A model generated the notes under the pieces. That model made no database searches, had not been told where the DNA came from, and was given only the letters and a program-made list of their open reading frames with translations. Positions 25,130 to 34,036 of a stretch of DNA of 64,000 nt are shown piece after piece. The stretch covers positions 310,001 to 374,000 of the forward strand of contig OY969431.1 of the NCBI GenBank assembly GCA_963699305.1, in the 5' to 3' direction. A program made the position numbers and the translations under genes. Origin of the DNA: JBGQAS01 sp963699305. Its GTDB lineage: Bacteria > Chloroflexota > Anaerolineae > Anaerolineales > Anaerolineaceae. Position 1 is the stretch's first letter. Each line of letters starts with the position of its first letter.

Positions 25130-25945
25130 TTAAGGAAATTTGATGATGCCCATATTGCCGAGCACTTGCCATGAATCGACGAATTGTTGAACCGTTCGCT
25201 TATACACTGCCTCACCATCCAGGATGGTGAAATCGGTTTCGGTGTAACCGATGACAATGACCGTGTGTTCATAGGCTGCCACGTCGGTGACCACGCCATC
25301 CGCGCTGCGCCAGGGCAGGGATTTGCCCTTGTTGACGTGCCCCACCACCCAGGCAATGACCGGGTTGCCTTTGGCGATCTCACGCTTCATGCTTTCGAGC
25401 GGGAACTCGGTGACTTCCAAGGCGGAGACCCCATATTTGCGGAGCAGTATCGCAACCGGCACGGCGTGGACGCCATACGCATCCGGGGGCAGGCTGCCCC
25501 ACGTCCCGTTCACATCGCCGACGAAGCCCTTGTTGGGGTTATCGGAGCGGGGCAGCTTGGAAAAGAATTCCAGTTCGTTGATAGTGAAGCCAAAGTATTT
25601 AGCCCAGTTGACCGCCACTGCCGCTTCGCAATCCAGAGGCAGTTTTTGGGGGTGCCCGATGATATCCTCGATGAGCATGCGCGGGGGCAGCGTGGGCACC
25701 GGGGTAACGGTGGGGGTGGCTTTGGGCGTGCTGGTGACGGTGGGAGCCGGGGTGGGCGAGGGAGTCCAGGTGGGCGGAAACGTGCCGCGCGGGACGGTGG
25801 GGGTGAGCGGGGTGGGTAACCCGGTGAGGACCAGCGGGTCGGCGGTGAAGTGGGGGATGGAATCGAAGATGAAGAATCCGAAGCAGACTGCCAGCACTAA
25901 AACAAGCAGCACCCACCAATGATTTCTCCTGGGAGTCTTTGGCAT
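25130..25945 (-). CDS. Secreted/anchored C39-like cysteine protease
   Basis: 271 aa. N-terminal TM anchor (residues 10-30), a Thr/Pro-rich stalk of about 55 residues, and a papain-fold C39_2 domain: the catalytic Cys in LPLDCEAAVAVNWAKYFG, the His in YEHTVIVIGYTE, and the final Asp-containing ILDGE. The domain faces outside the cell and may cut or bind peptides. It starts 3 bases after the LRR gene and ends 17 bases before the phosphatase gene, so the three are one operon. Confidence 0.82.
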   Translation of the reverse strand: MPKTPRRNHWWVLLVLVLAVCFGFFIFDSIPHFTADPLVLTGLPTPLTPTVPRGTFPPTWTPSPTPAPTVTSTPKATPTVTPVPTLPPRMLIEDIIGHPQKLPLDCEAAVAVNWAKYFGFTINELEFFSKLPRSDNPNKGFVGDVNGTWGSLPPDAYGVHAVPVAILLRKYGVSALEVTEFPLESMKREIAKGNPVIAWVVGHVNKGKSLPWRSADGVVTDVAAYEHTVIVIGYTETDFTILDGEAVYKRTVQQFVDSWQVLGNMGIIKFP

Positions 25946-25948
25946 ATT

Positions 25949-26482
25949 TCAGCGATGGATGGTGAGATCGGGTCTTCTCAGGCGGGCAATGATTCCGGTG
26001 TTCAACTTGGGGATGCCCTGCAGGTCGAGGTAGTGCAGGTTCCTGAGACCGCGCAGGCGCAGCAAGCCCGGTTCGGTCAGCCGGTTGCAGTAGCTCAGGT
26101 TTAGCCTTTCCAAAGTGCGCAAGGCGGCGAGCAATTCGGTGGCGGCGTTATCCACGTCGCAGGCGCTGAGGTTGAGGTCGGACAGGGATGGGAATTGGTG
26201 CAACAGCCGAAGGCTTCTGCCGGTGATCTTGCGGTTCTCGGAAAGGTTGAGCATGGTCAGGCTCGGGCAACTATCCAGTTCCTCGGTCAGGGTCTTGAAC
26301 ATGCCATCGTCAAAATTCTTGATGCGGATGCCCAGCTCCATCCCTTCAAGGAAATGGAACTTACCCGGACCCGTATCCAGGACCGCCCAATCTATCTCGG
26401 GCTGGCCGGTTGGACGCTGGAATACCTGGATGGGCAGGACGGATGAGAACGAGAAGGGAGGAAAGACCGGCAGGGGATTCAA
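25949..26482 (-). CDS. Leucine-rich-repeat protein
   Basis: 177 aa, no signal peptide. From about residue 60 it has four to five LRR units of the LxxLxLSxC/N type (LTMLNLSEN, LSDLNLSACDVDN, LERLNLSYCNRLTE, LHYLDLQGIPKLN). The preceding 50 residues are unassigned. The only frame-opening codon is TTG at 26482 with no ribosome site, 4 bases past the stop of the methyltransferase gene; the true start may be internal. LRRs bind other proteins. The partner is unknown but the two downstream genes encode extracytoplasmic hydrolases. Confidence 0.65.
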   Translation of the reverse strand: MNPLPVFPPFSFSSVLPIQVFQRPTGQPEIDWAVLDTGPGKFHFLEGMELGIRIKNFDDGMFKTLTEELDSCPSLTMLNLSENRKITGRSLRLLHQFPSLSDLNLSACDVDNAATELLAALRTLERLNLSYCNRLTEPGLLRLRGLRNLHYLDLQGIPKLNTGIIARLRRPDLTIHR

Positions 26483-26486
26483 GGGA

Positions 26487-27305
26487 TTATTTTACCGCAT
26501 GGATCATAAAGGATGATGCATACGGGATGAGCGACATGTTATCGGAAGCATATTCCTGCAGGAGGGAAGAAATGCGCGCATGCACCTCGGGATGGTTGTT
26601 CTTGAACAGCGGCACGGTGCCGTTGATATTCACCGGATAGAGCTGCTTGACTAGGAACTGGTTGGCAGTGAGCAGGTGGATGACCTGGGCGGGAGTGTAC
26701 TGCCGGCGCGATTCCGTCTGCTTTTCCAGGGCGATCTCGGCTTTGCCTTCCGGAAACGGCGCGGTTTGCAGCTCCGCCAGTTCGTATAGATCAGCACCCG
26801 AAGCGATGGCAACGGCTTCCTTGACCATTGGCTGGAAAGCGCCCGATTGCATTTCCTGCAGGGTGAAGTTGCTCATGGACACCAGATTGAACAGACGGTT
26901 GCGGATGCCCAAAATAAGAGAGCCGCCTTTATTGAGGGCGCTATACGCAAGAGAGACAAAGTGTTCCAATTCGGCGAAGGTGATGTAATCGGTGAAGCCG
27001 TTGGCGGAGATCAGGTAGTAGGTGGGCTTGGAGAGATCGACATCGAAAATGGATTCACAAATAAAGTGCGCCTTGGATAATTTTTCGTTTTTGGCGGCTG
27101 CCTGGGCTTTATCGATCATCTGGGCGGCAAAATCCACACCGGTGGCATGGATGCCAAGGCGGGCGATGGCGCACACCAATTCCCCGGCACCGCAGCCAAC
27201 GTCGAGCGTTTTGGCGGTGGAGGGGCGGGTTTTAATTACGCTCAGAACAAAATCGTTGCGCTGGGCGGGAAGGCTTGGGGTAGTATGAGTATTCTTATCT
27301 GGCAT
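26487..27305 (-). CDS. Class I SAM-dependent methyltransferase
   Basis: 272 aa. SAM motif I is LDVGCGAGELVCAIARLG (residues about 34-51), followed by ATGVDFAAQMIDKAQ and a motif IV-like YYLISANGFTDYI. The C-terminal 120 residues form a lid with TPAQVIHLL, typical of small-molecule methyltransferases. Substrate unknown. Immediately upstream (4 bases) of the LRR - C39 - phosphatase operon and downstream of tRNA-Val. Confidence 0.82.
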   Translation of the reverse strand: MPDKNTHTTPSLPAQRNDFVLSVIKTRPSTAKTLDVGCGAGELVCAIARLGIHATGVDFAAQMIDKAQAAAKNEKLSKAHFICESIFDVDLSKPTYYLISANGFTDYITFAELEHFVSLAYSALNKGGSLILGIRNRLFNLVSMSNFTLQEMQSGAFQPMVKEAVAIASGADLYELAELQTAPFPEGKAEIALEKQTESRRQYTPAQVIHLLTANQFLVKQLYPVNINGTVPLFKNNHPEVHARISSLLQEYASDNMSLIPYASSFMIHAVK

Positions 27306-27374
27306 AAGAATTGGATGTCCAATAAGATTCTACTATAAAAGGAAAAATCCTCATTGCTGAGGATTTAGATGTTG

Positions 27375-27449
<75 letters not shown>

Positions 27450-27491
27450 ATGTCCCAAATTTTATCATACCTTGCCGTGAATTGGAAAATT

Positions 27492-29009
27492 CTACTTTCC
27501 TCCGGTCAATATCTGCCAGTTGACCGGCATGATCAACTGCATCATGAAGACATTTTCGGTGCCCACGCCCTCGTTCCAGTTGTCCGCCCAGACAAGCAGG
27601 AAGCCATCGGTTGAGATGCTTCCCTGCGGCTCGTCCCAATACACGCGTGGCTCCTCGGACGTGGTGCCATACAGCTTGGCGAGGTAAAACACGCGCGGGC
27701 GGGCGGGGTCCAGCCGGACGAGGAGCAGGGAGCGATCCAGCCAGTTCTGTGCTTTCAACCCGGGGGCGATGTTGGTGGAGATGAAGCAGTAGCCCGGGGT
27801 GTTGCAGGAGATATGCACGCCGCTGTTCAAACCGCTGGGGGAATCCGAACTGTAGAACAAGCGGATGAGCGGGATACGGTTGGTGCCGGCGTAGGAGCCG
27901 TTGGCTACTAGGATGGGTTTCACTTCGGGATCGAGGGGGATTATGTCGATGGTATCGGTGTTGTAGTTTTGCATCACGATGACCTCGTCGCCGTTGACAT
28001 CCAGACCGATATCGGAATGGGCGGTGGTGTAGTCCAGCCGGTGGAAGAGGGAGAAATCCTTGCTGGCGAGCGTCAGACCGGCCAGGTTGCCCTGGTTGGT
28101 ATCCATGCCGCCGATGAGCACCCAGTTGCCGAGGGGCGACATGCTGATCCAATCGATCTCGCCGCCTTCTTTTTGGCTCAAAGGATGGTCGGAGGGGTAC
28201 ACCCCAAGGGTGGTATCGGTTTCCCTGTCCCACGTGAAAAGATATAGATAGCGGTAGTCGGATTTATCGTCCCCCTGGAGGGCGAATGCCCAATAGCGTT
28301 TATCCAATGATGATTCACCTTCATCCATGTCGGTGATGCGGTAGGTGGTGCCTTTGGCGATCAGCGGTCCTATCAAGGGGTCTTGCGAGAAGTCTTTGAC
28401 AACGGTGAATTCGCCGGTATTAAAATCGAGCGTTTGAAGGGTGAAATCCTGCAACCCCCAAAGCACGTACGGATCATCGGAGTCCCAGCGCGGCTCGGAT
28501 AAATTCACCTCTCCGATCAGATTATCCGGCTGGTTGTAGGGCAGCGGTAGGGTCCGATAGACGCGGAAGTTGCCCTGGTCGCTGATCAGGATGACCATGG
28601 AATGGTCGCTGTTGTAGGGATCGTGCCGGGAGTATTCGTGCCTGCCGTTGTAGCCTTCGATTTGGGTGACGCGGCGCAGGATGGTGCCGAACTGCAGGTC
28701 GTGAAAGCATTCACCCACCTGCGGGACGGCGCGCGGGAGCAGCGGGTAGGTGGGGTTTTGTTCGGCGAGAGGTTGGGGGACTTCCACGAACTGAAAATCA
28801 TCCGGGTATGCCGGGCAATCGACCGGGAAACCTTCGGTTTGCAGGGGAGTGGAAAGGGGATTGATTAATTCACCCTCTTCGGTGGAGATGGATTGATCGG
28901 TTTCGAGGTCGGGGGACGACCCGGGGCTTGCATTACCCCCTCCACACGCAGTAAGCAACAGAATAAGCACAAGAAAAGGAACAGACCGGTAAATGGCTCG
29001 CAGGTTCAT
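27492..29009 (-). CDS. Secreted lipoprotein with propeller-like repeats
   Basis: About 505 aa. The ATG at 29009 follows AGGAGG by five bases; the signal peptide ends in LLLTACGGG. The mature protein lacks a family I can name. Repeated blocks such as DQGNFRVYRTLPLPYN, DPYVLWGLQDFTLQTLDFNTGEFTVVKDF, DKRYWAFALQGDDKSDYRYLYLFTWDRETDTTLG and GNWVLIGGMD look like blades of a TolB/WD40-type beta propeller. The gene lies alone between tRNA-Val and the PAP2 operon. Binding or scaffold role at the cell surface is a guess. Confidence 0.72.
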   Translation of the reverse strand: MNLRAIYRSVPFLVLILLLTACGGGNASPGSSPDLETDQSISTEEGELINPLSTPLQTEGFPVDCPAYPDDFQFVEVPQPLAEQNPTYPLLPRAVPQVGECFHDLQFGTILRRVTQIEGYNGRHEYSRHDPYNSDHSMVILISDQGNFRVYRTLPLPYNQPDNLIGEVNLSEPRWDSDDPYVLWGLQDFTLQTLDFNTGEFTVVKDFSQDPLIGPLIAKGTTYRITDMDEGESSLDKRYWAFALQGDDKSDYRYLYLFTWDRETDTTLGVYPSDHPLSQKEGGEIDWISMSPLGNWVLIGGMDTNQGNLAGLTLASKDFSLFHRLDYTTAHSDIGLDVNGDEVIVMQNYNTDTIDIIPLDPEVKPILVANGSYAGTNRIPLIRLFYSSDSPSGLNSGVHISCNTPGYCFISTNIAPGLKAQNWLDRSLLLVRLDPARPRVFYLAKLYGTTSEEPRVYWDEPQGSISTDGFLLVWADNWNEGVGTENVFMMQLIMPVNWQILTGGK

Positions 29010-29063
29010 GGCACCCTCCTGAACATTGACCATTATTCTTAACGATGATTATAGCGAAATAAT

Positions 29064-29603
29064 TTAAAAAATAAATGGGAGCAGGTTGAGCAAATACGGC
29101 GTGACCAGCAGCATGACGATCCCCCACGCCACGCCGATCAAGACCCCGACCAGGATATCCAGCAGGTAATGCAGGCCCATCCAGACACGGGCGAGGGCGA
29201 CCAGGGGTGCCCAGATGCAGACCGCCAGAGCAAAGCCCCAGGGACCCAGACCGATGGCGAGCACCGCCAGCATGAACATACGCGCGGCATGCCCGGAGGG
29301 GAAGGAGTGGGGGTCGTGCTGACGGTAAAAATCACCCCATTCGCCGGTGGGACGTTTGCGGCGGACGCTCAATTTGATGGCAAAAACGATCAACGCCAGG
29401 CTGAGGATGCCGATGGCCAGCAGAGCAGACTTGGCATGCCATTCACCCTTGGTGAGCAGCCACACTAGGAACAAGACAAACAACCCGTACCAGGAATCAC
29501 CGGAATGGGCGAGAAATGCGGCAATTGCCCAGAGCACTTTTTGCTCGGATTTCAAGCGCATTTTTTGCGTCCACTGGGCATCCAGGGCGAGGTATTTTCT
29601 CAT
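29064..29603 (-). CDS. PAP2-family membrane phosphatase
   Basis: 179 aa, five to six TM helices. The three PAP2 motifs are present: KLSVRRKRP (KX6RP), PSGH, and ARVWMGLHYLLDI (SRX5HX3D with Ala replacing Ser). It dephosphorylates lipid phosphates such as phosphatidate or undecaprenyl diphosphate at the membrane. It overlaps the nucleotidyltransferase-like gene upstream by 4 bases; shared translation suggests a common pathway of lipid or headgroup metabolism. Confidence 0.88.
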   Translation of the reverse strand: MRKYLALDAQWTQKMRLKSEQKVLWAIAAFLAHSGDSWYGLFVLFLVWLLTKGEWHAKSALLAIGILSLALIVFAIKLSVRRKRPTGEWGDFYRQHDPHSFPSGHAARMFMLAVLAIGLGPWGFALAVCIWAPLVALARVWMGLHYLLDILVGVLIGVAWGIVMLLVTPYLLNLLPFIF

Positions 29604-30379
29604 GCCGCGGAGGACCTCCGCGTGAGAAATTCGCGCATGATCTCCAACTGGTTGGGTTTATCCACATCCATGCCGAGCTCCGCGAACGGGCTGACCAGCA
29701 CCCTGCCATTGATCTTCAGTTTTTTACACACCCGGCGCTCCAATTGCGCGAGGGTGATCTGGCGGGTGAACAACAGGAACAGGGTTCCAAAGCCTATCAC
29801 GCCGGCTTGCTTGAATGGATTCTTGCGATAGGCAATCAATTTGCGCCACTCGGCGTGGGGATCCAGCGCCACCCGCGGGTCGAAGGCGGAAAGATCACCT
29901 CCGGATACTTCCATGTCTTTCAGGCGGGTGAACGTCCGCCGGGAGCCGGGAAAAACCCTGTCCATGACGGTGCGGTCGACCACATTGTAGTAGATATCGC
30001 AGGGGTCCTTTTCCACGATATCCAGCATCCATTCGACCATTTCACTGGTAAGTCCGGGAATATCTGCCGAAACCATGAGCGCATTTTTTTCGGCAGGGTT
30101 CAGGCGGAGCAATTCCTCCGCTCCGTGTTGAATGTTGCTCAGGAGATCGCCGCGGGATTCCAGGTAGACAACGTTTTTACGACTGGAGACGGGGGTGTTT
30201 TTAGGCAGACCGACAATGATGATGTTGGAAATTCTTGAAACCGAACTCAGCGCATCCACTACCCATTGAATGATGGGTTTGCCTGCAATTTCCAGCAACA
30301 CTTTGTGACCACCTTGAGTATGTGCATACAGGAGTTCATCCGGTTCAGGGACGCCGCCGGCGGTAACCAGGACATCCAT
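29600..30379 (-). CDS. MobA/GlmU-like nucleotidyltransferase
   Basis: 259 aa of the NTP_transf_3 type. The N-terminal VTAGGVPEPDELLY replaces the usual GGxGTRM loop, KVLLEIAGKPIIQWVVDAL is the conserved Lys region, and LMVSADIPGLTSEMVEWML carries the metal-binding Asp. Members transfer nucleotides to sugar, inositol or alcohol phosphates. It lies 2 bases after the quinate-dehydrogenase-like gene and overlaps the PAP2 gene. The acceptor cannot be told. Confidence 0.78.
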   Translation of the reverse strand: MDVLVTAGGVPEPDELLYAHTQGGHKVLLEIAGKPIIQWVVDALSSVSRISNIIIVGLPKNTPVSSRKNVVYLESRGDLLSNIQHGAEELLRLNPAEKNALMVSADIPGLTSEMVEWMLDIVEKDPCDIYYNVVDRTVMDRVFPGSRRTFTRLKDMEVSGGDLSAFDPRVALDPHAEWRKLIAYRKNPFKQAGVIGFGTLFLLFTRQITLAQLERRVCKKLKINGRVLVSPFAELGMDVDKPNQLEIMREFLTRRSSAA

Positions 30380-30381
30380 TG

Positions 30382-31299
30382 TTAAAGCTCCATCACGGTC
30401 GGATGGAACTTGATCTTTTCAACGATGTCATCCATCATTTTCAGGTATTCATCCGGATGGAAATAATCGACCGGTTTATTCCAACCTATGGCGGCCAAGA
30501 TGGCGGCTTCCATCATATTGGTCCCAAACGAGCGACCGTCGAGGATGGGGGTGGTGGTGATGAGATATTTGGCTCCCATGCGCTTGAAAAGGGCGCGGTC
30601 ATCCACGGTGGTGGTATTGGTGACAAGGACCTTGCCATCCATCCTATCCGGACCATAGCGAGTGATGTAATTGCAATCGCCGGCAATCACTTTTGCCCAA
30701 TTAAAATATTGTTCCCATTTTGGAGTGCGTTTTTCCTGTTCCTTGCCGGTGGGGTACAACCAACTGAACGGAAAGTGCCCAACGACCGGCATCAAGATAC
30801 GGGCAAGGTTTAGGATGGATTTTTCCGAGCGGACAATGAACGGCAGACCGAGACCGAACAACAGGTCGCCAAAAATGCAGTCGTAACCAGCATCGACGAA
30901 TGAACTGGTGATCCCCCAGCGATCGATAGCTGCCAGAACAAAGGCTTTTTTGGGCTGGATGTAAGAGCTCAGTTCGCCGGTGATGATATCCTTTACCCTG
31001 GCTTCCAGGGTGCATTTCAACCCGTTGCCATCGGCAAGCGGGGTTTTCTTTACATTTTTCACCGTACGAAAGACCGAATACATGGGATAAAAATGCCGTT
31101 TGACCATGAAACCAAGGTCGGCACCACCAACGCCAAAGGCATCGACTTTGCCATCCAACTCTTCATAAAGTTCAGCGGCGCGTTTAACATCCCCATCCGT
31201 CCCAATGCGTTCAATCTGGACGGTTTCCCCCAGGAGTTTTACCTGAGTCGCTTTGTTGCGTTTGGAAGATCCGATGCTGATGCTGACTGCACGTTTCAT
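30382..31299 (-). CDS. Quinate 5-dehydrogenase-like protein
   Basis: About 305 aa. The chain runs MKRAVSISIGSSKRNK, RIGTDGDVKRAAELYEEL, VDAFGVGGADLGFMV, GDCNYITRYGPDRMDG and the C-terminal TTTPILDGRSFGTNMMEAA. It resembles proteins annotated as quinate 5-dehydrogenase in Chloroflexota genomes, but I see no classical GxGxxG Rossmann loop, so the assignment by annotation tradition is weak. The ATG at 31299 has AAGGAG eight bases upstream; a longer frame to 31419 would overlap the divergent promoter. First gene of a three-gene operon with the nucleotidyltransferase and PAP2 genes, which suggests a role other than quinate catabolism. Confidence 0.6.
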   Translation of the reverse strand: MKRAVSISIGSSKRNKATQVKLLGETVQIERIGTDGDVKRAAELYEELDGKVDAFGVGGADLGFMVKRHFYPMYSVFRTVKNVKKTPLADGNGLKCTLEARVKDIITGELSSYIQPKKAFVLAAIDRWGITSSFVDAGYDCIFGDLLFGLGLPFIVRSEKSILNLARILMPVVGHFPFSWLYPTGKEQEKRTPKWEQYFNWAKVIAGDCNYITRYGPDRMDGKVLVTNTTTVDDRALFKRMGAKYLITTTPILDGRSFGTNMMEAAILAAIGWNKPVDYFHPDEYLKMMDDIVEKIKFHPTVMEL

Positions 31300-31403
31300 G
31301 GGGAATTCTCCTTGACGGTTAAAACTGACGAGAGTATACCTTGAACAAATGAATTGTGCAATTAATGCTTTTTCCGGAAGAATGTATCCGGGTTCCGCCA
31401 AGT

Positions 31404-31431
31404 TTGACAAGGTTACCACTTAACGTATAAT
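31404..31431 (+). promoter_or_regulatory. Promoter of the permuted binding protein
   Basis: TTGACA (31404-31409), 16-base spacer, TATAAT (31426-31431). The expected start of transcription, about 31438, lies after the first in-frame ATG (31435), so that ATG cannot be used. Confidence 0.8.
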
Positions 31432-31473
31432 GAAATGCAAGCCGATAGACCATTCTTTTTTGAGGTGGATGAG

Positions 31474-33105
31474 TTGAACACACGCAGAATCTATACATAT
31501 GTTGTCCTTTGCTTGAGTCTCTCGCTCCTGGTTGTTGCGTGCCAACCAGCTGCAGGTCAGCAATTCACACCCGCGAGCCTTTCTGCCCCAGACTGCACCT
31601 ATGGCGGGCAACTGAAAGCCATTGAAGCCATCGATGCATATACCGTCCAATTCACCTTATGTTCGCCTGACCCGGCATTTGCCACCAAAATTGCCAACCC
31701 GGTTTTTTCCATACAGGATAGCAAGCATTTATCCGATTACCAGGGAACATCATCCATGTTGTCTCAAAATATCAATGGCACCGGTCCGTATATCGTTGAA
31801 GATCAATCCAACCCCGACCGGATCACATTCAAAATTAACCCCACCTATTGGGGAACCCCGCCCAAAACATCGCGCATCCTGATCAGCTGGGTCGATAGCC
31901 CTCAGCAACGTATTGCCCAGCTTAATAGCCGCGTGACCGATGTGATCGACAACCCCGCACCGGCGGACTTTGATACCATTACGAATAACCCCGAGCTGGA
32001 ACTACACTACAGACCGTCCCTCAACATTTATTTCATCGGGTTCAATAATACGATCGCCCCGTTCACGGATCAGTCCGTGCGGCAGGGATTTGCATACGCC
32101 ATCAACCGGCAATACATCGTGGATAATTTCTTTCCGCTCGGTTCAGAACTGGCGGATGAGTTTATCCCTCGCACCCTGATCCCCGGATATACCAAAAACC
32201 TGCGCTGGTATGAATTCAACGTGGGAGATTCCCGGCGTTCACTGGAGCAGGCAAATTTCGATTTCACACAATCCATTCCCCTGTATTATGAAGATATTTT
32301 GACCCGCTATTCGCCTGCGCCAAAGCAAGTCGCTGAGTATATCCGCACTCAGATGACAGAGGTCGGTATTTCCATCACCATTCACCCCATGACCACTGAG
32401 GAATACACTGCAGCCCTTAATGAAGGGACACTCGGATTTTTCCTGGGCAACCTGCATGCAGAATACCCGGATGTATCCAGTTTCTACAACCAGGCGTTTT
32501 CCTTAACCAGCAAGCAGCTGGGAACCGTGGATACGAACATGTCGAGAGAAATCGATGCCGCCAATAAATCGACCGATCCCGATATCCGCCAGCAGCACTA
32601 TGACATTGTCAACCGGTTGATCAAGGATCAAGTGCCGGTCATACCGGTTGCGTATGTGAACTCTGCGGTGGCGAACCGTGTCACCGTCGAGAATGTCGTT
32701 GTCGGGTCCTTTGTTGAAGATTTTTCAGAAATGAGCAGTCTCACCGACCTGATCACGTTCACACAACAATCCAAACCGAAAAGCCTGTGGCCTGCCGATG
32801 AAGAAGACATCGATACCTTGCGGGTTGCCACCCTGTTATACGACACCCTGGTGGATTACTCGTATCTTTCGAATGATATTACACCTGCTCTCGCAGATTA
32901 TTGGGCTTCCAATACCGATGCCACCGTTTGGACCTTCACCTTGAAATATGATGTGACCTTCTCCAACGGGGCTTCCCTGGATGCCAACGATGTGGTTGCC
33001 ACCTTTGCTTCCTTGTGGGATGCAAAATCCATGACCCATGTTGGGAGGAGTGCGAAGTTCACCGTTTTTCAACGGTTCTTCGGGCAATTCCTGAACGCGC
33101 AGTAA
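31474..33105 (+). CDS. Circularly permuted family-5 solute-binding lipoprotein
   Basis: 543 aa. TTG start at 31474 with GAGGTGG five bases upstream; signal peptide and lipobox SLLVVACQ (Cys about 23). The SBP_bac_5 fold is present but in permuted order. The mature protein begins with what is usually about residue 130 of the family (AIDAYTVQFTLCSPDPAF), then GTGPYIVEDQSNPDRITFKINP, the middle domain and the C-lobe (VPVIPVAYVNSA, about 389). The usual N-lobe then follows at the C-terminus: LRVATLLYDTLVD (449-461), ITPALADYW, TFTLKYDVTFSNGASLDANDVV (about 487-508), ending WDAKSMTHVGRS. Total length is that of one ordinary binding protein, so nothing is missing. No permease genes adjoin it. Confidence 0.88.
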   Translation: MNTRRIYTYVVLCLSLSLLVVACQPAAGQQFTPASLSAPDCTYGGQLKAIEAIDAYTVQFTLCSPDPAFATKIANPVFSIQDSKHLSDYQGTSSMLSQNINGTGPYIVEDQSNPDRITFKINPTYWGTPPKTSRILISWVDSPQQRIAQLNSRVTDVIDNPAPADFDTITNNPELELHYRPSLNIYFIGFNNTIAPFTDQSVRQGFAYAINRQYIVDNFFPLGSELADEFIPRTLIPGYTKNLRWYEFNVGDSRRSLEQANFDFTQSIPLYYEDILTRYSPAPKQVAEYIRTQMTEVGISITIHPMTTEEYTAALNEGTLGFFLGNLHAEYPDVSSFYNQAFSLTSKQLGTVDTNMSREIDAANKSTDPDIRQQHYDIVNRLIKDQVPVIPVAYVNSAVANRVTVENVVVGSFVEDFSEMSSLTDLITFTQQSKPKSLWPADEEDIDTLRVATLLYDTLVDYSYLSNDITPALADYWASNTDATVWTFTLKYDVTFSNGASLDANDVVATFASLWDAKSMTHVGRSAKFTVFQRFFGQFLNAQ

Positions 33106-33193
33106 CATTGCAACCTCCAATGTCCGTTGCCCATTACATCAGCAGGGTGGGTTATTTTATGAATGAAGATACTAGGGAAAAATCGAAGGAATG

Positions 33194-33952
33194 ATGGAAC
33201 CTATTGAAGCGTATTATTCAAAATTAATTGCAAGAAATGCCGCCGAAATCCTTCGCGAATTTAAGGATAAAAAGCTTTCCCCTGTTGAAAAATGTCTTGT
33301 TGCACTTGCGTATGGAATAACCAACCAATATAACAAATCGGACATTTTAATAAAACAAGTCACTCAGACCGATTTTGACACACTCGTGGATCGTGAGAAA
33401 TCCTTATACTTTGAAGCCGAAGCAATGGCGCATGCCACCAATTCCAAACGGCGTGAATCCGTAAAGACGCTGTGCCGGAATGCCTTGCTGCGATACGATC
33501 GTGCGTATTTCGCCAGGCTGCAGTTGGCAAAGGCGGAGGCCATAACCCACCCGCAAAAAGGCATCGAGCAGCTGGAAATATTGCTCAAGTACTACCCTGG
33601 TGATGAGGAGACTTTGTTTACCTCCGCACGCCTTTTGATGCGAATGAAAAAACCACCCGAAGCGCGGGCGGCGGTCATGCAGACGCACGATCGATTAAGG
33701 CGCAATTTGTACCGGGCGATCATGGAATTATTGTCCAACTGGGTGCTTTATACGCTGGCATTTATCCTGCTCATCCTCTTCATTTACATACCGATCATCT
33801 CTCTCATCTTTTTTATTTTCATGAGCGCGGTGTGCGTTGGATTCATGGTGTATGGTTTTGTAAAAAAAGACCCTTTCATTTTCAACTTCTTCTTTTCATA
33901 TAACCTGGTGATCATCATTTTGATCGTCGTGAAATGGATCTTGTTGAAATAA
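33194..33952 (+). CDS. TPR-like protein with C-terminal membrane helices
   Basis: About 252 aa. Residues 1-170 are helical with TPR-like pairs (LSPVEKCLVALAYGITNQYNKSD, YFARLQLAKAEAITHPQKGIEQLEILLKYYPGDEETLFTSARLLMRM). Three TM helices occupy about 180-250. ATG at 33191 or 33194 follows GAAGGA directly; the second gives better spacing. No family recognised. It may scaffold a complex at the inner face of the membrane. Ends with a bidirectional terminator. Confidence 0.7.
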   Translation: MEPIEAYYSKLIARNAAEILREFKDKKLSPVEKCLVALAYGITNQYNKSDILIKQVTQTDFDTLVDREKSLYFEAEAMAHATNSKRRESVKTLCRNALLRYDRAYFARLQLAKAEAITHPQKGIEQLEILLKYYPGDEETLFTSARLLMRMKKPPEARAAVMQTHDRLRRNLYRAIMELLSNWVLYTLAFILLILFIYIPIISLIFFIFMSAVCVGFMVYGFVKKDPFIFNFFFSYNLVIIILIVVKWILLK

Positions 33953-33964
33953 GAATCCATATAT

Positions 33965-34010
33965 AAAACACCCGCCACATACCTCGATTAAATGGCGGAT
34001 GTTTTTATTT
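33965..34010. terminator. Bidirectional terminator
   Basis: A stem of 12 pairs with one mismatch (AAAACA-CCCGCCA against TGGCGGA-TGTTTT, 33966-33977 with 33993-34004), T-rich on both exits. It lies between the convergent 33194 and 34037 genes. Confidence 0.75.
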
Positions 34011-34036
34011 TCGCAGAATCATCAACGGAACTGATA

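Noticed and set aside
25287..25922. 211-codon plus-strand frame rich in Gly and Val
   Set aside because: It is the complement of the Thr/Pro stalk and C39 domain; low-complexity shadow.
29516..30238. 240-codon open frame on the plus strand
   Set aside because: Antisense to the PAP2/nucleotidyltransferase operon, which has clear catalytic motifs.
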